A stretch of DNA of 64,000 nt. Origin: Grimontia sedimenti (GTDB taxonomy: Bacteria > Pseudomonadota > Gammaproteobacteria > Enterobacterales > Vibrionaceae). The stretch covers positions 529,923 through 593,922 of the forward strand of contig NZ_JAALDL010000001.1 in the NCBI RefSeq assembly GCF_011045095.1. Reading direction: 5' to 3'. Position 1 is the first letter of the stretch, and every line of letters begins with the position of its first letter. A program made the position numbers and the translations under genes. Positions 18,373 to 25,418 of the stretch are shown here, piece by piece. Under the pieces are notes generated by a model, which made no database searches, had not been told where the DNA came from, and worked only from the letters and a program-made list of their open reading frames with translations.

Positions 18373-18493
18373 ATATAACGTTGCAATAACGGGCGCTTAC
18401 CAAACCGCCCAAACTGCTTTAGTTCTTTGTATTCACAACACTTTAAATAGCTGCCGCATTGAAAAAGCGTCCCTGTTTATAGCCTTGTTATAC
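18373..18493 (-). repeat. attC site 3
   Basis: About 121 bp. Minus-strand cores are GTATAAC and GTTATAT. It shares the motifs ACAGGGACGC and GGTAAGCGCCCGTTATTGC with the sites at 19309-19440 and 21700-21817. Confidence 0.82.
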
Positions 18494-18740
18494 GCTACCA
18501 AAAGACTTTCGCGGCTTGCCGCCAATCACCTTTTGAACAAGACTTTCTCACTTGAGCCCAAACCGAAAAGCTTTGACAAACCACCAAGAAAAAGCCTTTT
18601 CGTTTGAACACAACACCGAACATTGCAAAACAGACACTTTAACCGAACTGCCTGGCGGCAATTCAAAGCCAAACCATTTTAAACCGCCTGCTATGAAAAA
18701 CGGGTTAGCTTGCCAAACCTCAGACTGAGTACACGCAAAT
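18485..18740 (-). pseudogene. Short cassette ORF interrupted by an in-frame TGA
   Basis: The minus-strand frame opens near attC site 4 and reads CTQSEVWQANPFFIAGG and continues through SVLCSNEKAFSWWFVKAFRFGLK to a TGA at 18548-18550. The same frame then stays open for 19 codons (ESLVQKVIGGKPRKSFGSV) and stops at a TAA that is part of the next attC core, exactly where cassette genes normally end. The codon in relatives is probably TGG (Trp). I recall similar short hypothetical proteins from Vibrio cassettes, but cannot search. The start codon is unclear. Function unknown. Confidence 0.5.
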
Positions 18741-18749
18741 GATAAAGCG

Positions 18750-18868
18750 ATATAACGTTCGAATAACGGGCGTTTACTAACCCAAACCGATTGAAACTCC
18801 TGAATCACAGAGTTTCGAAGGAAAAATGCGCTACGAGTAAACGTCCCTCGTTCATTCGCTTGTTAGTT
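18750..18868 (-). repeat. attC site 4
   Basis: About 119 bp with minus-strand cores AACTAAC and GTTATAT. Shares GAGGGACGTTTACTCG and AGTAAACGCCCGTTATT with the sites at 19829-19947 and 21240-21358. Confidence 0.82.
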
Positions 18869-18874
18869 TTTAGC

Positions 18875-19291
18875 TTACTTCCAAGACCTTACCTCATTAG
18901 AGGTGTCAATAAAGTGCTTGTACAGTCCGTGTATGTCCGATGCCAAACACTCCAATCCGCCTGATTCATGGTCAAAGAAGTGAACCGGCGCAGGAGTTCT
19001 CGTTGTGTCTAAAAAGTAGTAGTTACCACACCCGTCTGACCCAACAAGCAAGAAGTGCTTACCCCATGCTAAAGTAATATCGAAAGTTTCCTGTACCAGT
19101 TCCAACAATTCATCTCGGAAAAATTCGTTGTCACGAATTACTGTTTCAGAATCCCGAAAGATCGTCTCTTCAAGGTACTTTTGTTCTTCCGAATCAGGTA
19201 ACTTTGGATATGACAGAATGAAATTTACGTATTCACTTGGAAGCTTTAGATTTAGTTTTTCCTCTATCGCTCTCAATCCTTCGAAGTCCAC
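18875..19291 (-). CDS. SMI1/KNR4 (SUKH) family cassette protein
   Basis: This 138-aa protein fits the SMI1/KNR4 fold: IEEKLNLKLPSEYVNFILSY at the N terminus, then LLVGSDGCGNYYFLDT in the middle and a C-terminal helix. SUKH proteins often act as immunity proteins against contact-dependent or polymorphic toxins; here no toxin neighbour is seen. The GTG at 19291 is preferred because GGAGGAGG lies just upstream; the longer frame runs into attC. It is a single-gene cassette. Confidence 0.78.
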   Translation of the reverse strand: MDFEGLRAIEEKLNLKLPSEYVNFILSYPKLPDSEEQKYLEETIFRDSETVIRDNEFFRDELLELVQETFDITLAWGKHFLLVGSDGCGNYYFLDTTRTPAPVHFFDHESGGLECLASDIHGLYKHFIDTSNEVRSWK

Positions 19292-19308
19292 ACGACCTCC
19301 TCCATGAA

Positions 19309-19440
19309 AACTAACGTCGCAATAACGGGCGCTTATCAAACCGCCCAAACCGCTTTAATCCCTTGTATTCACAACACTTTGAAAAGCTTCCGCAGTGACA
19401 AGGCGTCCCTCGTTGATTGCCTTGTTATACCGATTTTAGG
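19309..19440 (-). repeat. attC site 5
   Basis: About 132 bp with minus-strand cores GTATAAC and GTTAGTT. Same sequence class as site 3. The DUF5958 gene stop codon overlaps the GTATAAC core. Confidence 0.82.
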
Positions 19441-19817
19441 TTGTGCCACCAGTGCCTACACCCTTTCCCACATGACAGCTTTCTTCGGCGAGAGTCACTT
19501 ATAGTGAATAGCGACATAAGCAAACACCAAGATTTATCAATCTCGATATCTGGCAACAAATTTATCTTGTGCAAAGCATCACTGAGATCAAACTTACTTA
19601 TTAACACGCATGGTGTGAAGTTTGGGTTTAGCCCAGACATAACAATTGCCTTGCTTACTTCTTCATTTGTCGGGTGTGACTGAGTTATAAACTTAGATAA
19701 AGAACTCAGAGCTTCTGACTTTTCCCGATTTTTCAGATTGTTGAACCACAGTTTTCCCTGCTCTCTCGTAAGAAAACCTTGGGCAATTTCATTTATTTTC
19801 AGCTCAATCTCACTCAT
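19425..19817 (-). CDS. DUF5958 family protein
   Basis: This 130-aa cassette protein matches my memory of the DUF5958 pattern: LKINEIAQGFLTREQGKLWF at the N terminus, SHPTNEEVSKAIVMSGL in the middle and RRRKLSCGKGCRHWWHNL at the end, where Cys and His residues may bind metal. Function is unknown. Its TAA lies within attC site 5. The start ATG at 19817 is followed upstream by attC site 6, leaving a short leader. Confidence 0.72.
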   Translation of the reverse strand: MSEIELKINEIAQGFLTREQGKLWFNNLKNREKSEALSSLSKFITQSHPTNEEVSKAIVMSGLNPNFTPCVLISKFDLSDALHKINLLPDIEIDKSWCLLMSLFTISDSRRRKLSCGKGCRHWWHNLKSV

Positions 19818-19828
19818 ATAATCCTGAG

Positions 19829-19947
19829 GTATAACGTTCTAATAACGGGCGTTTACTAGCCCAAACTGATTGAGGCGCCTAAATCACAGCGTTTCTATGT
19901 AAAAATGCGCCACGAGTAAACGTCCCTCGTTGATTTGCTTGTTAGTT
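19829..19947 (-). repeat. attC site 6
   Basis: About 119 bp with minus-strand cores AACTAAC and GTTATAC. Same class as site 4. Confidence 0.82.
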
Positions 19948-20337
19948 TTCATAAGGCTCGTAGTAAATATCAGTGCCCTCAAACCTAAACGGTGTAGTCG
20001 TCGGAGATACGCTCGCAGGAAAACTTAGTACCAATTCATCGGAGTTGTTCCAATACAAGCTCATTGGAGAATTTGAGCTATACACGGCTTTGAATACTTC
20101 GATATAACGTTCTTCATTACCACTAAGCCTCAACATTACTGTCATTGTACTAGGCTCGTCCCTGCAGTAAGTATAACTTGCAATTGCTACTTTCTGCCCA
20201 TCGGGAGATGGGACGTTAGCATATGGTTGTGTAGAGCAACTGTTAAATGGTAGTTGTTCAGAGACATTAACAGCGCATGTATAAAGGCCAAGCAATGCGA
20301 ATAGATGAACCACCACTAGATACGCTTTTTTATACAC
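19942..20337 (-). CDS. Hypothetical exported cassette protein
   Basis: This 131-aa protein begins with a basic then hydrophobic segment (YKKAYLVVVHLFALLGLYT) typical of a signal peptide. The mature part has four cysteines and beta-rich sequence with SPDGQKVAIASYTYCRDE, vaguely like secreted beta-propeller repeats. I do not recognise a family. The stop codon overlaps the attC site 6 core. The attC site 7 lies just upstream. Confidence 0.6.
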   Translation of the reverse strand: MYKKAYLVVVHLFALLGLYTCAVNVSEQLPFNSCSTQPYANVPSPDGQKVAIASYTYCRDEPSTMTVMLRLSGNEERYIEVFKAVYSSNSPMSLYWNNSDELVLSFPASVSPTTTPFRFEGTDIYYEPYEN

Positions 20338-20351
20338 TTACCCTCCTTGAA

Positions 20352-20423
20352 TACTAACGCCTCACTCACCGGAATTTTAGGAGCGCAGCGAGTAAAATTT
20401 CCGTGTGTAGTGACTTGTTAAGC
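20352..20423 (-). repeat. attC site 7, short class
   Basis: About 72 bp, related to site 2. Minus-strand core GCTTAAC at one end and GTTAGTA at the other, with arms around TTTACTCGCTGCGC. Confidence 0.8.
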
Positions 20424-20840
20424 ACTTAGAACTCTTTTCACAGCATTAGCAATTTCGGGTAACGCTGAGCTGTTATTCCATGTTAAGTATTTATATGACT
20501 TCATCATTGCGTGCATTTTATCAGGCGATACACCTGCATTTATCATTAAAACCTTTTTATTTGATTTCATCATCTCCATAAAAAATGTAGAGAATTCAGA
20601 TAATGGCCAACCGCTTTCACTATCAAAAAAATTGTCAGTCAAAACAAATAGCCCAACATCCGAATTTTCTATTCCTTCATTTACTTTTAAGTAAATATTG
20701 TCCCCATAGTCGATCTCATAGCTATCGAGCCAGGTAGCGATATCATTTGCTTGAAAGTAGGAATTCATCGGATTGACAATAAGTTCTTTGTCTTTTGAAG
20801 AGTGACTGATAAAAACTCTAGATTCATTTTTTTCATACAT
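20418..20840 (-). CDS. TIR-domain protein
   Basis: This 140-aa protein is essentially one TIR domain: SRVFISHSSKDKELI opens it (BB-side strand), WLDSYEIDYGDNI follows, and SGWPLSEFSTFF carries the S-W-x3-E pattern expected for the catalytic glutamate of NAD-degrading TIR enzymes. There is no sensor domain in the same chain. It overlaps the upstream 153-aa gene by 76 nt, so the two share one cassette and probably are translated together. NADase activity and an antiphage role are inferences from the family, not shown. Confidence 0.8.
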   Translation of the reverse strand: MYEKNESRVFISHSSKDKELIVNPMNSYFQANDIATWLDSYEIDYGDNIYLKVNEGIENSDVGLFVLTDNFFDSESGWPLSEFSTFFMEMMKSNKKVLMINAGVSPDKMHAMMKSYKYLTWNNSSALPEIANAVKRVLSA

Positions 20841-21226
20841 GCATACTGTGGATTTTTTTCTTCAAAATACTCTTGCTCTGGCCACAAAAAAGGCGGCTCA
20901 CCACCTTCTTTAGTTAAAGCGAAGTCAACCACTTCTTCGTCTACAAAGGTCACAACGTTGTATAAAAATGTATCTCTAAGAAAAACGTTGTGACGCTTAA
21001 TTTTTTCTGGATAGTGATCCCTAAGCCATGACTCAAAATTAACCGGGTCATCTTGGAGGTTTACTGCGACGTGAAACGATAAACAGTAGGGATTATTATT
21101 TACTACTACTCCAACCATCGTGGCATAGTCCTTGTCGAAGTTTCTGAGGATGTCTTTTATAAAAGCTCGCTCTTTTACTCGATCACCATAATCACATTCA
21201 AATACATACATGTAATTGTGTACCAC
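20765..21226 (-). CDS. Unknown partner of the TIR protein
   Basis: This 153-aa protein has no family I recognise. It is mixed alpha/beta in character (YVFECDYGDRVKERAFIKDI at the N terminus, VVTFVDEEVVDFALTKEGGE in the second half) with no membrane segment. The GTG at 21226 has AAGGAGAG just upstream. Its last 25 codons overlap the TIR gene in another frame, and there is no attC between the two, so they travel as one cassette. It may sense a trigger or control the TIR effector; that is inference. Confidence 0.6.
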   Translation of the reverse strand: MVHNYMYVFECDYGDRVKERAFIKDILRNFDKDYATMVGVVVNNNPYCLSFHVAVNLQDDPVNFESWLRDHYPEKIKRHNVFLRDTFLYNVVTFVDEEVVDFALTKEGGEPPFLWPEQEYFEEKNPQYACMKKMNLEFLSVTLQKTKNLLSIR

Positions 21227-21239
21227 CGTCTCTCCTTGT

Positions 21240-21358
21240 GCTTAACGTTCGAATAACGGGCGTTTACTAGCCCAGGTAGGTTGAAACGCGTGAATCACAG
21301 CATTTCCATGAAAAAATACGCCACGAGTAAACGTCCCTCGTTCATTCGCTTGTTATAC
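21240..21358 (-). repeat. attC site 8
   Basis: About 119 bp with minus-strand cores GTATAAC and GTTAAGC. Same class as sites 4 and 6. Confidence 0.82.
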
Positions 21359-21360
21359 AG

Positions 21361-21686
21361 CTACTCCTGCATTACACCCCAACCATCAAAGTAGCCTTTC
21401 ACCATGGCAACCCTCTCGGCCAAAAGCTTCTGAAGTTCAAATATTGACTCATACGTAACAAGCATCTTTTAGAGATCTCTAGTTCCATCCCACCCTCTTC
21501 ATATGGGCGAGTCTCAATATTCACATATCGGCATTCATCTGCAACGAACATCCTGGCAATTCTATCAGCCTCTTCTTTAGTGGCAAAAACAGCGTAAAAA
21601 TCGACGATATGCTCTTTAGAGAAATCAAACTTGCTTGCCTCCATTCTACGAAATACATCGCCAATATCGTCATCAGGATATTCCAT
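21361..21686 (-). pseudogene. RraB-like protein gene with a frameshift
   Basis: The first part encodes MEYPDDDIGDVFRRMEAS and GGMELEISK, resembling the RraB (ribonuclease E inhibitor B) family. After ISK the frame goes wrong and stops at 21399. In the other frame the sequence continues MLVTYESIFELQKLLAER and ends YFDGWGVMQE with a TAG at 21361, next to attC. The DGWG ending is typical of RraB. One missing base near 21466-21470, in an AAAA run, would explain it. Start at 21686 follows AGGGGAG. Confidence 0.7.
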
Positions 21687-21699
21687 AAACTCCCCTACT

Positions 21700-21817
21700 G
21701 TATAACGTCGCAATAACGGGCGCTTACCAAACCACCTGAAACTGCTTAATCCTTTGTATTCACCACTTTGAAAAGCTGCCGCAGTGACAAAGCGTCCCGT
21801 TTATAGCCTTGTTATGT
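21700..21817 (-). repeat. attC site 9
   Basis: About 118 bp with minus-strand cores ACATAAC and GTTATAC. Same class as sites 3 and 5. Confidence 0.82.
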
Positions 21818-21847
21818 TGACCAACTTACCGGTGCAATTTAAAGACA

Positions 21848-22138
21848 CTACGACATGATAGCTTTGCTTTTGAATAGAGTCTTTCTGCAGGATAAACAAA
21901 TGTGTTTGTAACGAGGGTCTTCATGAGTGGTCAAAGGCTGAAAGATAACCTTATCAGAACCACAACTGAAACATTTTGCATTCTCAGGATCATCTGCTCT
22001 GCATTCAGGGTGAGTTGATAAGTATTCAGAAAGTGTTGGTAATTTTTGCCAGTCATCGTCCTGTGGCTTTGAGTACAATACGAAGTAGTAAAATGCTGCT
22101 GCGGCTATGAGAATTAGGGCTGCGATACCAAAATCCAT
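21848..22138 (-). CDS. Membrane-anchored zinc-ribbon-like cassette protein
   Basis: This 96-aa protein begins with one transmembrane helix (IAALILIAAAAFYYFVLY) and continues with a soluble part holding two C-x2-C pairs (CFSCGS and CLSCRK, about 24 residues apart), the spacing of a small zinc ribbon. An additional Cys lies in HPECRADD. I do not recognise a family. It is a single-gene cassette between attC sites 9 and 10. Confidence 0.62.
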   Translation of the reverse strand: MDFGIAALILIAAAAFYYFVLYSKPQDDDWQKLPTLSEYLSTHPECRADDPENAKCFSCGSDKVIFQPLTTHEDPRYKHICLSCRKTLFKSKAIMS

Positions 22139-22161
22139 TTATTACTCCTACATCAAAGAAA

Positions 22162-22287
22162 ACATAACGCTCTGTTAAGGTGTGAGCAACGCAATACCGA
22201 AGCTGCCGCATACCACCTTAAACACTAAAACCAACGCATAGTAAAAATGCCACGCGTTGCGAATCACTCTTAAACAGTTTGTTAGGT
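22162..22287 (-). repeat. attC site 10, long class
   Basis: About 126 bp with intact minus-strand cores ACCTAAC and GTTATGT. It holds CAACGCGTGGC and is nearly identical to sites 1 and 11, giving the reference for the damaged site 1. Confidence 0.87.
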
Positions 22288-23064
22288 GCGTTTGCACAGT
22301 TTTTCAAAAAGCTCTCTTTCTTTAGCTGCAAATTCATGTCGTATTGACTCCGCAACCATTTCAGCTTCACTGGAAAACTTATCAAGTTCCGACTTAGTAA
22401 TTACAGTTACTGTCGTAGACACTCTCTCAGGATGGTAGGAGCTAAATTGAAAACAACTGCGCTGTACTTCCTGAAGTTCTAACTCGCCATCTTGATTAAG
22501 CGAACATTCAAACAATGGGGAATCCACCACGATTACAGGAAAACAATAACATAACCTGTCTGGCATGTTACATGTGCGGTCTTTTATATAACCCAAACAA
22601 GCCTTGATTACCCCAACCGCTGCACCATAGGCTGGGTCATGATCACCTCCCATAGCCTGTCGAAAGTCATAACCTGCATATTTCGATTTCTCTGTATAAT
22701 CTCGGATATACGATAACTCGCCGTTAACTAGTTTATCCGCAAAGGCTTCTCTTCCGGCATCTGAAGCTATACAGAAAGAATTTAATCGGTGGTAACTATC
22801 TGACAAAGTGTCGCCTTTGAGCACAACCCAAGGCTTTTTAGATGCTTTGCATTCCATGACATAAGCAATGTCTACTATACCTGTGCTGTTTTGATCTATA
22901 TGTAATGCCAATACATCAATTTCTCGACTTTTATCAGATTCAAAGTCTTTGTAGTAATGCGATTGATAAACGTCGAAGCTTTGTTTTCGGAAGCTAAGAG
23001 CTGTTTTCATTTCTAGTGGAAAGCCAGTTTTATTCATCCACTCTAGAACTTTGTTCGACAACAT
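22282..23064 (-). CDS. Putative PD-(D/E)XK-type nuclease
   Basis: This 260-aa cassette protein has an N-terminal region with SREIDVLALHID (about residues 46-57) followed by YVMECKASKKPWVV (about 68-81). The D...E-C-K spacing matches the restriction-endonuclease-like core, and helices before it could place the upstream catalytic residue. The second half is unrecognised. The stop codon overlaps the attC site 10 core. Nuclease activity is inferred from the motif only; a role in DNA restriction or defence is a guess. Confidence 0.6.
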   Translation of the reverse strand: MLSNKVLEWMNKTGFPLEMKTALSFRKQSFDVYQSHYYKDFESDKSREIDVLALHIDQNSTGIVDIAYVMECKASKKPWVVLKGDTLSDSYHRLNSFCIASDAGREAFADKLVNGELSYIRDYTEKSKYAGYDFRQAMGGDHDPAYGAAVGVIKACLGYIKDRTCNMPDRLCYCFPVIVVDSPLFECSLNQDGELELQEVQRSCFQFSSYHPERVSTTVTVITKSELDKFSSEAEMVAESIRHEFAAKERELFEKLCKRT

Positions 23065-23083
23065 TTAATTATTTCCTCTTAGC

Positions 23084-23210
23084 ACCTAACGCCCTGTTAA
23101 GGTGTGAGCAAACGCAATACTAATGCCGCCGCATACCACCTTAAACACTAAACGCAACGCATAGCAAAAATGCCACGCGTTGCGAATCACTCTTAAACAG
23201 TTTGTTATGT
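23084..23210 (-). repeat. attC site 11, long class
   Basis: About 127 bp with minus-strand cores ACATAAC and GTTAGGT, same class as sites 1 and 10. Short ORFs reading through it (NAWHFCYALRL-type) are DUF3265-like translations of attC and are not separate genes. Confidence 0.87.
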
Positions 23211-23215
23211 GAATT

Positions 23216-23563
23216 TTAGCCGTGTGCCTCAATACTATCTTTTGGGGCTTCTGAACGTATGTCCATGCCATAGTCTCTGATGACACCCGCAACTCTGAGT
23301 CTGTAGCTTTCAAAAACTCCACCACGACCTTTTAATTGAGCAAATCGGTGAGATTCTAGATTGCGCCACTCTTGAATTGCTTCTTCGTCACGCCAAAATG
23401 ACAAAGATAGAACCTTGCTGTCATTTGTTAGACTTTGGAAACGCTCGATTGAGATAAAACCATCAATATCTGATAGCAGCGGTTTTAGTTCACTTGCAAT
23501 ATCTAGATATTCAGAAGTTTTACCCTCAGCTACCTGTACTTCAAAAATTACTGCGATCATCAC
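23216..23563 (-). CDS. Antibiotic-biosynthesis-monooxygenase-fold protein
   Basis: This 115-aa protein has the dimeric ferredoxin-like ABM fold: AVIFEVQVAEGKTSEYLDIA at the start, then DGFISIERFQSLTNDSKVLSLSFW and EWRNLESHRFAQLKG. Such proteins are small quinone-type monooxygenases or stress-related enzymes; the substrate is unknown. Two adjacent ATG codons are possible starts (23563, 23560). It is a single-gene cassette closed by attC site 11. Confidence 0.75.
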   Translation of the reverse strand: MMIAVIFEVQVAEGKTSEYLDIASELKPLLSDIDGFISIERFQSLTNDSKVLSLSFWRDEEAIQEWRNLESHRFAQLKGRGGVFESYRLRVAGVIRDYGMDIRSEAPKDSIEAHG

Positions 23564-23671
23564 TCACCAGACTGCGACTAATATATTCGAGCATTTTACC
23601 GAATTGGAGCTGCTGTAAATATGAGTTGTAGCAAGAAGTTAGAGATTAGATTCTGTGATTTTTCGCCATTC

Positions 23672-23751
23672 ACATAACGCTGCCATAAACGGCGAGCGAT
23701 TTTTGCGAGTCCAGCGCCCGCAGGGCGCGATGTTTGATGGCTTTGTTATAT
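23672..23751 (-). repeat. attC site 12, 80 bp class
   Basis: Minus-strand cores ATATAAC and GTTATGT enclose GC-rich arms around GCGCCCTGCGGGCGC. It differs from the other classes in the array. Confidence 0.8.
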
Positions 23752-24030
23752 TTGGACGATATCAATATCTGAAGCGACGGATGTTGAAAGTGCTTTTGCG
23801 AACTCAACTACATCTTCAACTGATTCGTCAGGATGGCTAGTAGTAACAATAAACTTGGGGTCCGTTCCGTCGCCTACAGCAAGTTCATCGATTACATCTT
23901 CCCAATGTTGGCATCCCTGACCTACCACACAGACCAACTCATAACCTTTGTTTATTAGAGATATAAGTTGATCATCGTACATTGGTGAGTATCGACTTTG
24001 ACATATGAGAACAACTTTTAAATTTGTCAT
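23746..24030 (-). CDS. Hypothetical cassette protein
   Basis: This 94-aa protein starts MTNLKVVLICQSRYSPMYDD at 24030, with GGAG upstream, and contains GYELVCVVGQGCQHWEDV and ends with VASDIDIVQI. It looks like a small alpha/beta fold of Rossmann type. I recall similar proteins as common orphan genes in bacteria, but give no function. The stop codon overlaps the attC site 12 core. This is the rightmost cassette and would be the first-inserted side of the array. Confidence 0.65.
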   Translation of the reverse strand: MTNLKVVLICQSRYSPMYDDQLISLINKGYELVCVVGQGCQHWEDVIDELAVGDGTDPKFIVTTSHPDESVEDVVEFAKALSTSVASDIDIVQI

Positions 24031-24045
24031 CGATAGCTCCAAAGC

Positions 24046-24201
24046 ATATAACAACTTATTAGCGGGCATAAAGCCCGTTTAGTCCAAAACCGAGACGCCC
24101 GTTTAGTCCGCGTACACTTAAGTCACTTTACCATATAGCTTAGTAGAATCAGTGGATTGACTTATATGCTTGTGGCCCAAAAATGAGAAATCGGGCGTCC
24201 C
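24046..24201. other. Right boundary of the array with repeats
   Basis: A lone core-like ATATAAC (24046-24052) closes the last cassette on the right. Beyond it lie a small hairpin (CGGGC-ATAAA-GCCCG, 24063-24077), a direct repeat GCCCGTTTAGTCC at 24073-24085 and 24097-24109, and an inverted pair GACGCCCG / CGGGCGTC at 24094-24101 and 24192-24199. It occupies the attI position but I see no integrase and cannot call it an attI. Confidence 0.45.
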
Positions 24202-24473
24202 GTATTAAAAGCGTTCATATTTTTACTATATACATAATTCTGTACTTTTATACAGTGGAAATGCCTAAGAAAAATTCAGGCTTTTTGGGATGATTCGAGC
24301 ACTCAGATGGTCGAAACGCTAACTCACTTTGGGGCAAAAACGTTTTAAAAACGAAAGCTCTGATTAGGATTGGTTAAAAGTTGCTTACTACGCCTTCAAT
24401 TGTTATCGAAGGCTTTCGAGAATGGCGTGGTTCGTGGTTGGAATCGCTTTGTCTAAAATGTGTGGCCGGAGCG
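24202..24473. other. Noncoding stretch between array and araC-type gene
   Basis: AT-rich sequence with no supported ORF, attC or integrase remnant. With 24053-24201 it makes about 420 nt without a gene. Confidence 0.5.
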
Positions 24474-25301
24474 TTATACGGCCCCCAACCGATACTCACT
24501 CGGCGTTTTCCCTGTTTTCTGCTTAAACACCCGGCAAAAGTAATTGGTGTCTTTAAACCCGCAGCGGTGGGCGATCTCATCCACTTTAAAGTTGTACTTT
24601 TTGAGCATAAATTTGGCGCGGTCGAGTCGGACGTAAGTGACGTAATCGGCGTATTTCACTGAGCCTTCTTGATTGAACAGGCGGGAGACATGCGCAGAGG
24701 AAACACCAAAACGGCTGGCTACGGAGACGCGGGTGATGTCTTTGTGGAAGTTTTCCTGTACGTAAATACACATACTTCGGTAAAGCTTCTCGCCACGGCT
24801 GACTTTTTCTTGCTGTGGGCCTTGCAGTAGTTCATTGCAGTAAACCAACAACGCATTGGCGAGGTGGTCGGCCATCACGACTGAGCGGCTTTCATCGGTC
24901 ATGCTGTTGAGTGCATCCAGAACATGTTCAACTGCCATGGATGTGGGGAGAGGCATGGCGTGCTTTTGCACATCGACGTAGCCTTCGTTTTCATCAAAAT
25001 GCACGAAGCTAAAGCCAACCTGATGCTTGCCGAACAGTATCGACATCATCTTGCAGCTGTTTTCCCATGTGGGTTTGCTCCAGGCATTGGAAGGGATGTA
25101 GACCATCTCTCCTTGTTGTAATTCCAGCGTCTTCTCGCCGTTTCTTGAATCCACAATCAGGTCGTATTTCCCTTCCAGAATCACTTCCAGACGGTTGAAG
25201 TTTACCTGGTACGCGCCCTCTGGCGGGGTGTTTTCACTGCAACATACCTTGGCAAGCGTGCCATGAAAGTTGCTAAGGGAAGCGGCGATATTGTGTTGCA
25301 T
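24474..25301 (-). CDS. AraC-family transcription regulator
   Basis: This 275-aa regulator has an N-terminal cupin-like ligand domain (about residues 1-150, including EGKYDLIVDSRNGEK and GEMVYIPSNAWSKP) and a C-terminal AraC DNA-binding domain with two helix-turn-helices, ending in the signature GFKDTNYFCRVFKQKTGKTPSEYR (read in parts). It probably controls the neighbouring PTS genes on the same strand, because it lies just downstream of them after a hairpin. The inducer is likely a sugar or sugar phosphate; that is inference. Confidence 0.88.
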   Translation of the reverse strand: MQHNIAASLSNFHGTLAKVCCSENTPPEGAYQVNFNRLEVILEGKYDLIVDSRNGEKTLELQQGEMVYIPSNAWSKPTWENSCKMMSILFGKHQVGFSFVHFDENEGYVDVQKHAMPLPTSMAVEHVLDALNSMTDESRSVVMADHLANALLVYCNELLQGPQQEKVSRGEKLYRSMCIYVQENFHKDITRVSVASRFGVSSAHVSRLFNQEGSVKYADYVTYVRLDRAKFMLKKYNFKVDEIAHRCGFKDTNYFCRVFKQKTGKTPSEYRLGAV

Positions 25302-25378
25302 GGATGGAGCCTTCTAAAACGAAGCGTAAAGCGTGGAAAAGGGGATTAAAAAGGATGTGCCTTACGAGCCTGAACGGG

Positions 25379-25415
25379 AAAACCGCGGCAGGGGAACCTT
25401 ACCGCGGTTTGTTTT
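25379..25415. terminator. Hairpin after the PTS EIIB gene
   Basis: An inverted repeat (AAACCGCGG / CCGCGGTTT) with a 13-nt loop and T-rich flanks lies between the EIIB stop and the AraC gene. The T-run is better in the plus direction but the element likely ends the minus-strand PTS transcript. Confidence 0.65.
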
Positions 25416-25418
25416 TAC

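Larger units (their letters stand above)
15287..24052 (-). mobile_element. Integron gene-cassette array without integrase (CALIN-like)
   Basis: This roughly 8.8-kb region holds twelve attC-like sites (72-132 bp) alternating with short genes that all read on the minus strand. Many stop codons lie within or next to the attC core, as is usual for cassettes. Sites fall into a few sequence classes resembling Vibrio attC repeats. No intI gene or convincing attI lies on either side. The array sits between a GTPase gene and an AraC gene and is AT-rich compared with both. The leftmost cassette (GNAT) has no attC of its own. Confidence 0.92.

Noticed and set aside
23086-23325. ORF inside attC site 11 encoding a DUF3265-like peptide
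   Set aside because: It is a translation of the attC sequence itself; such ORFs are known artefacts of Vibrio-type attC sites.
24474-24480. GTTATAC next to the AraC stop as a possible attC core
   Set aside because: No paired core or folding arms nearby; it is just the codon context of the stop.
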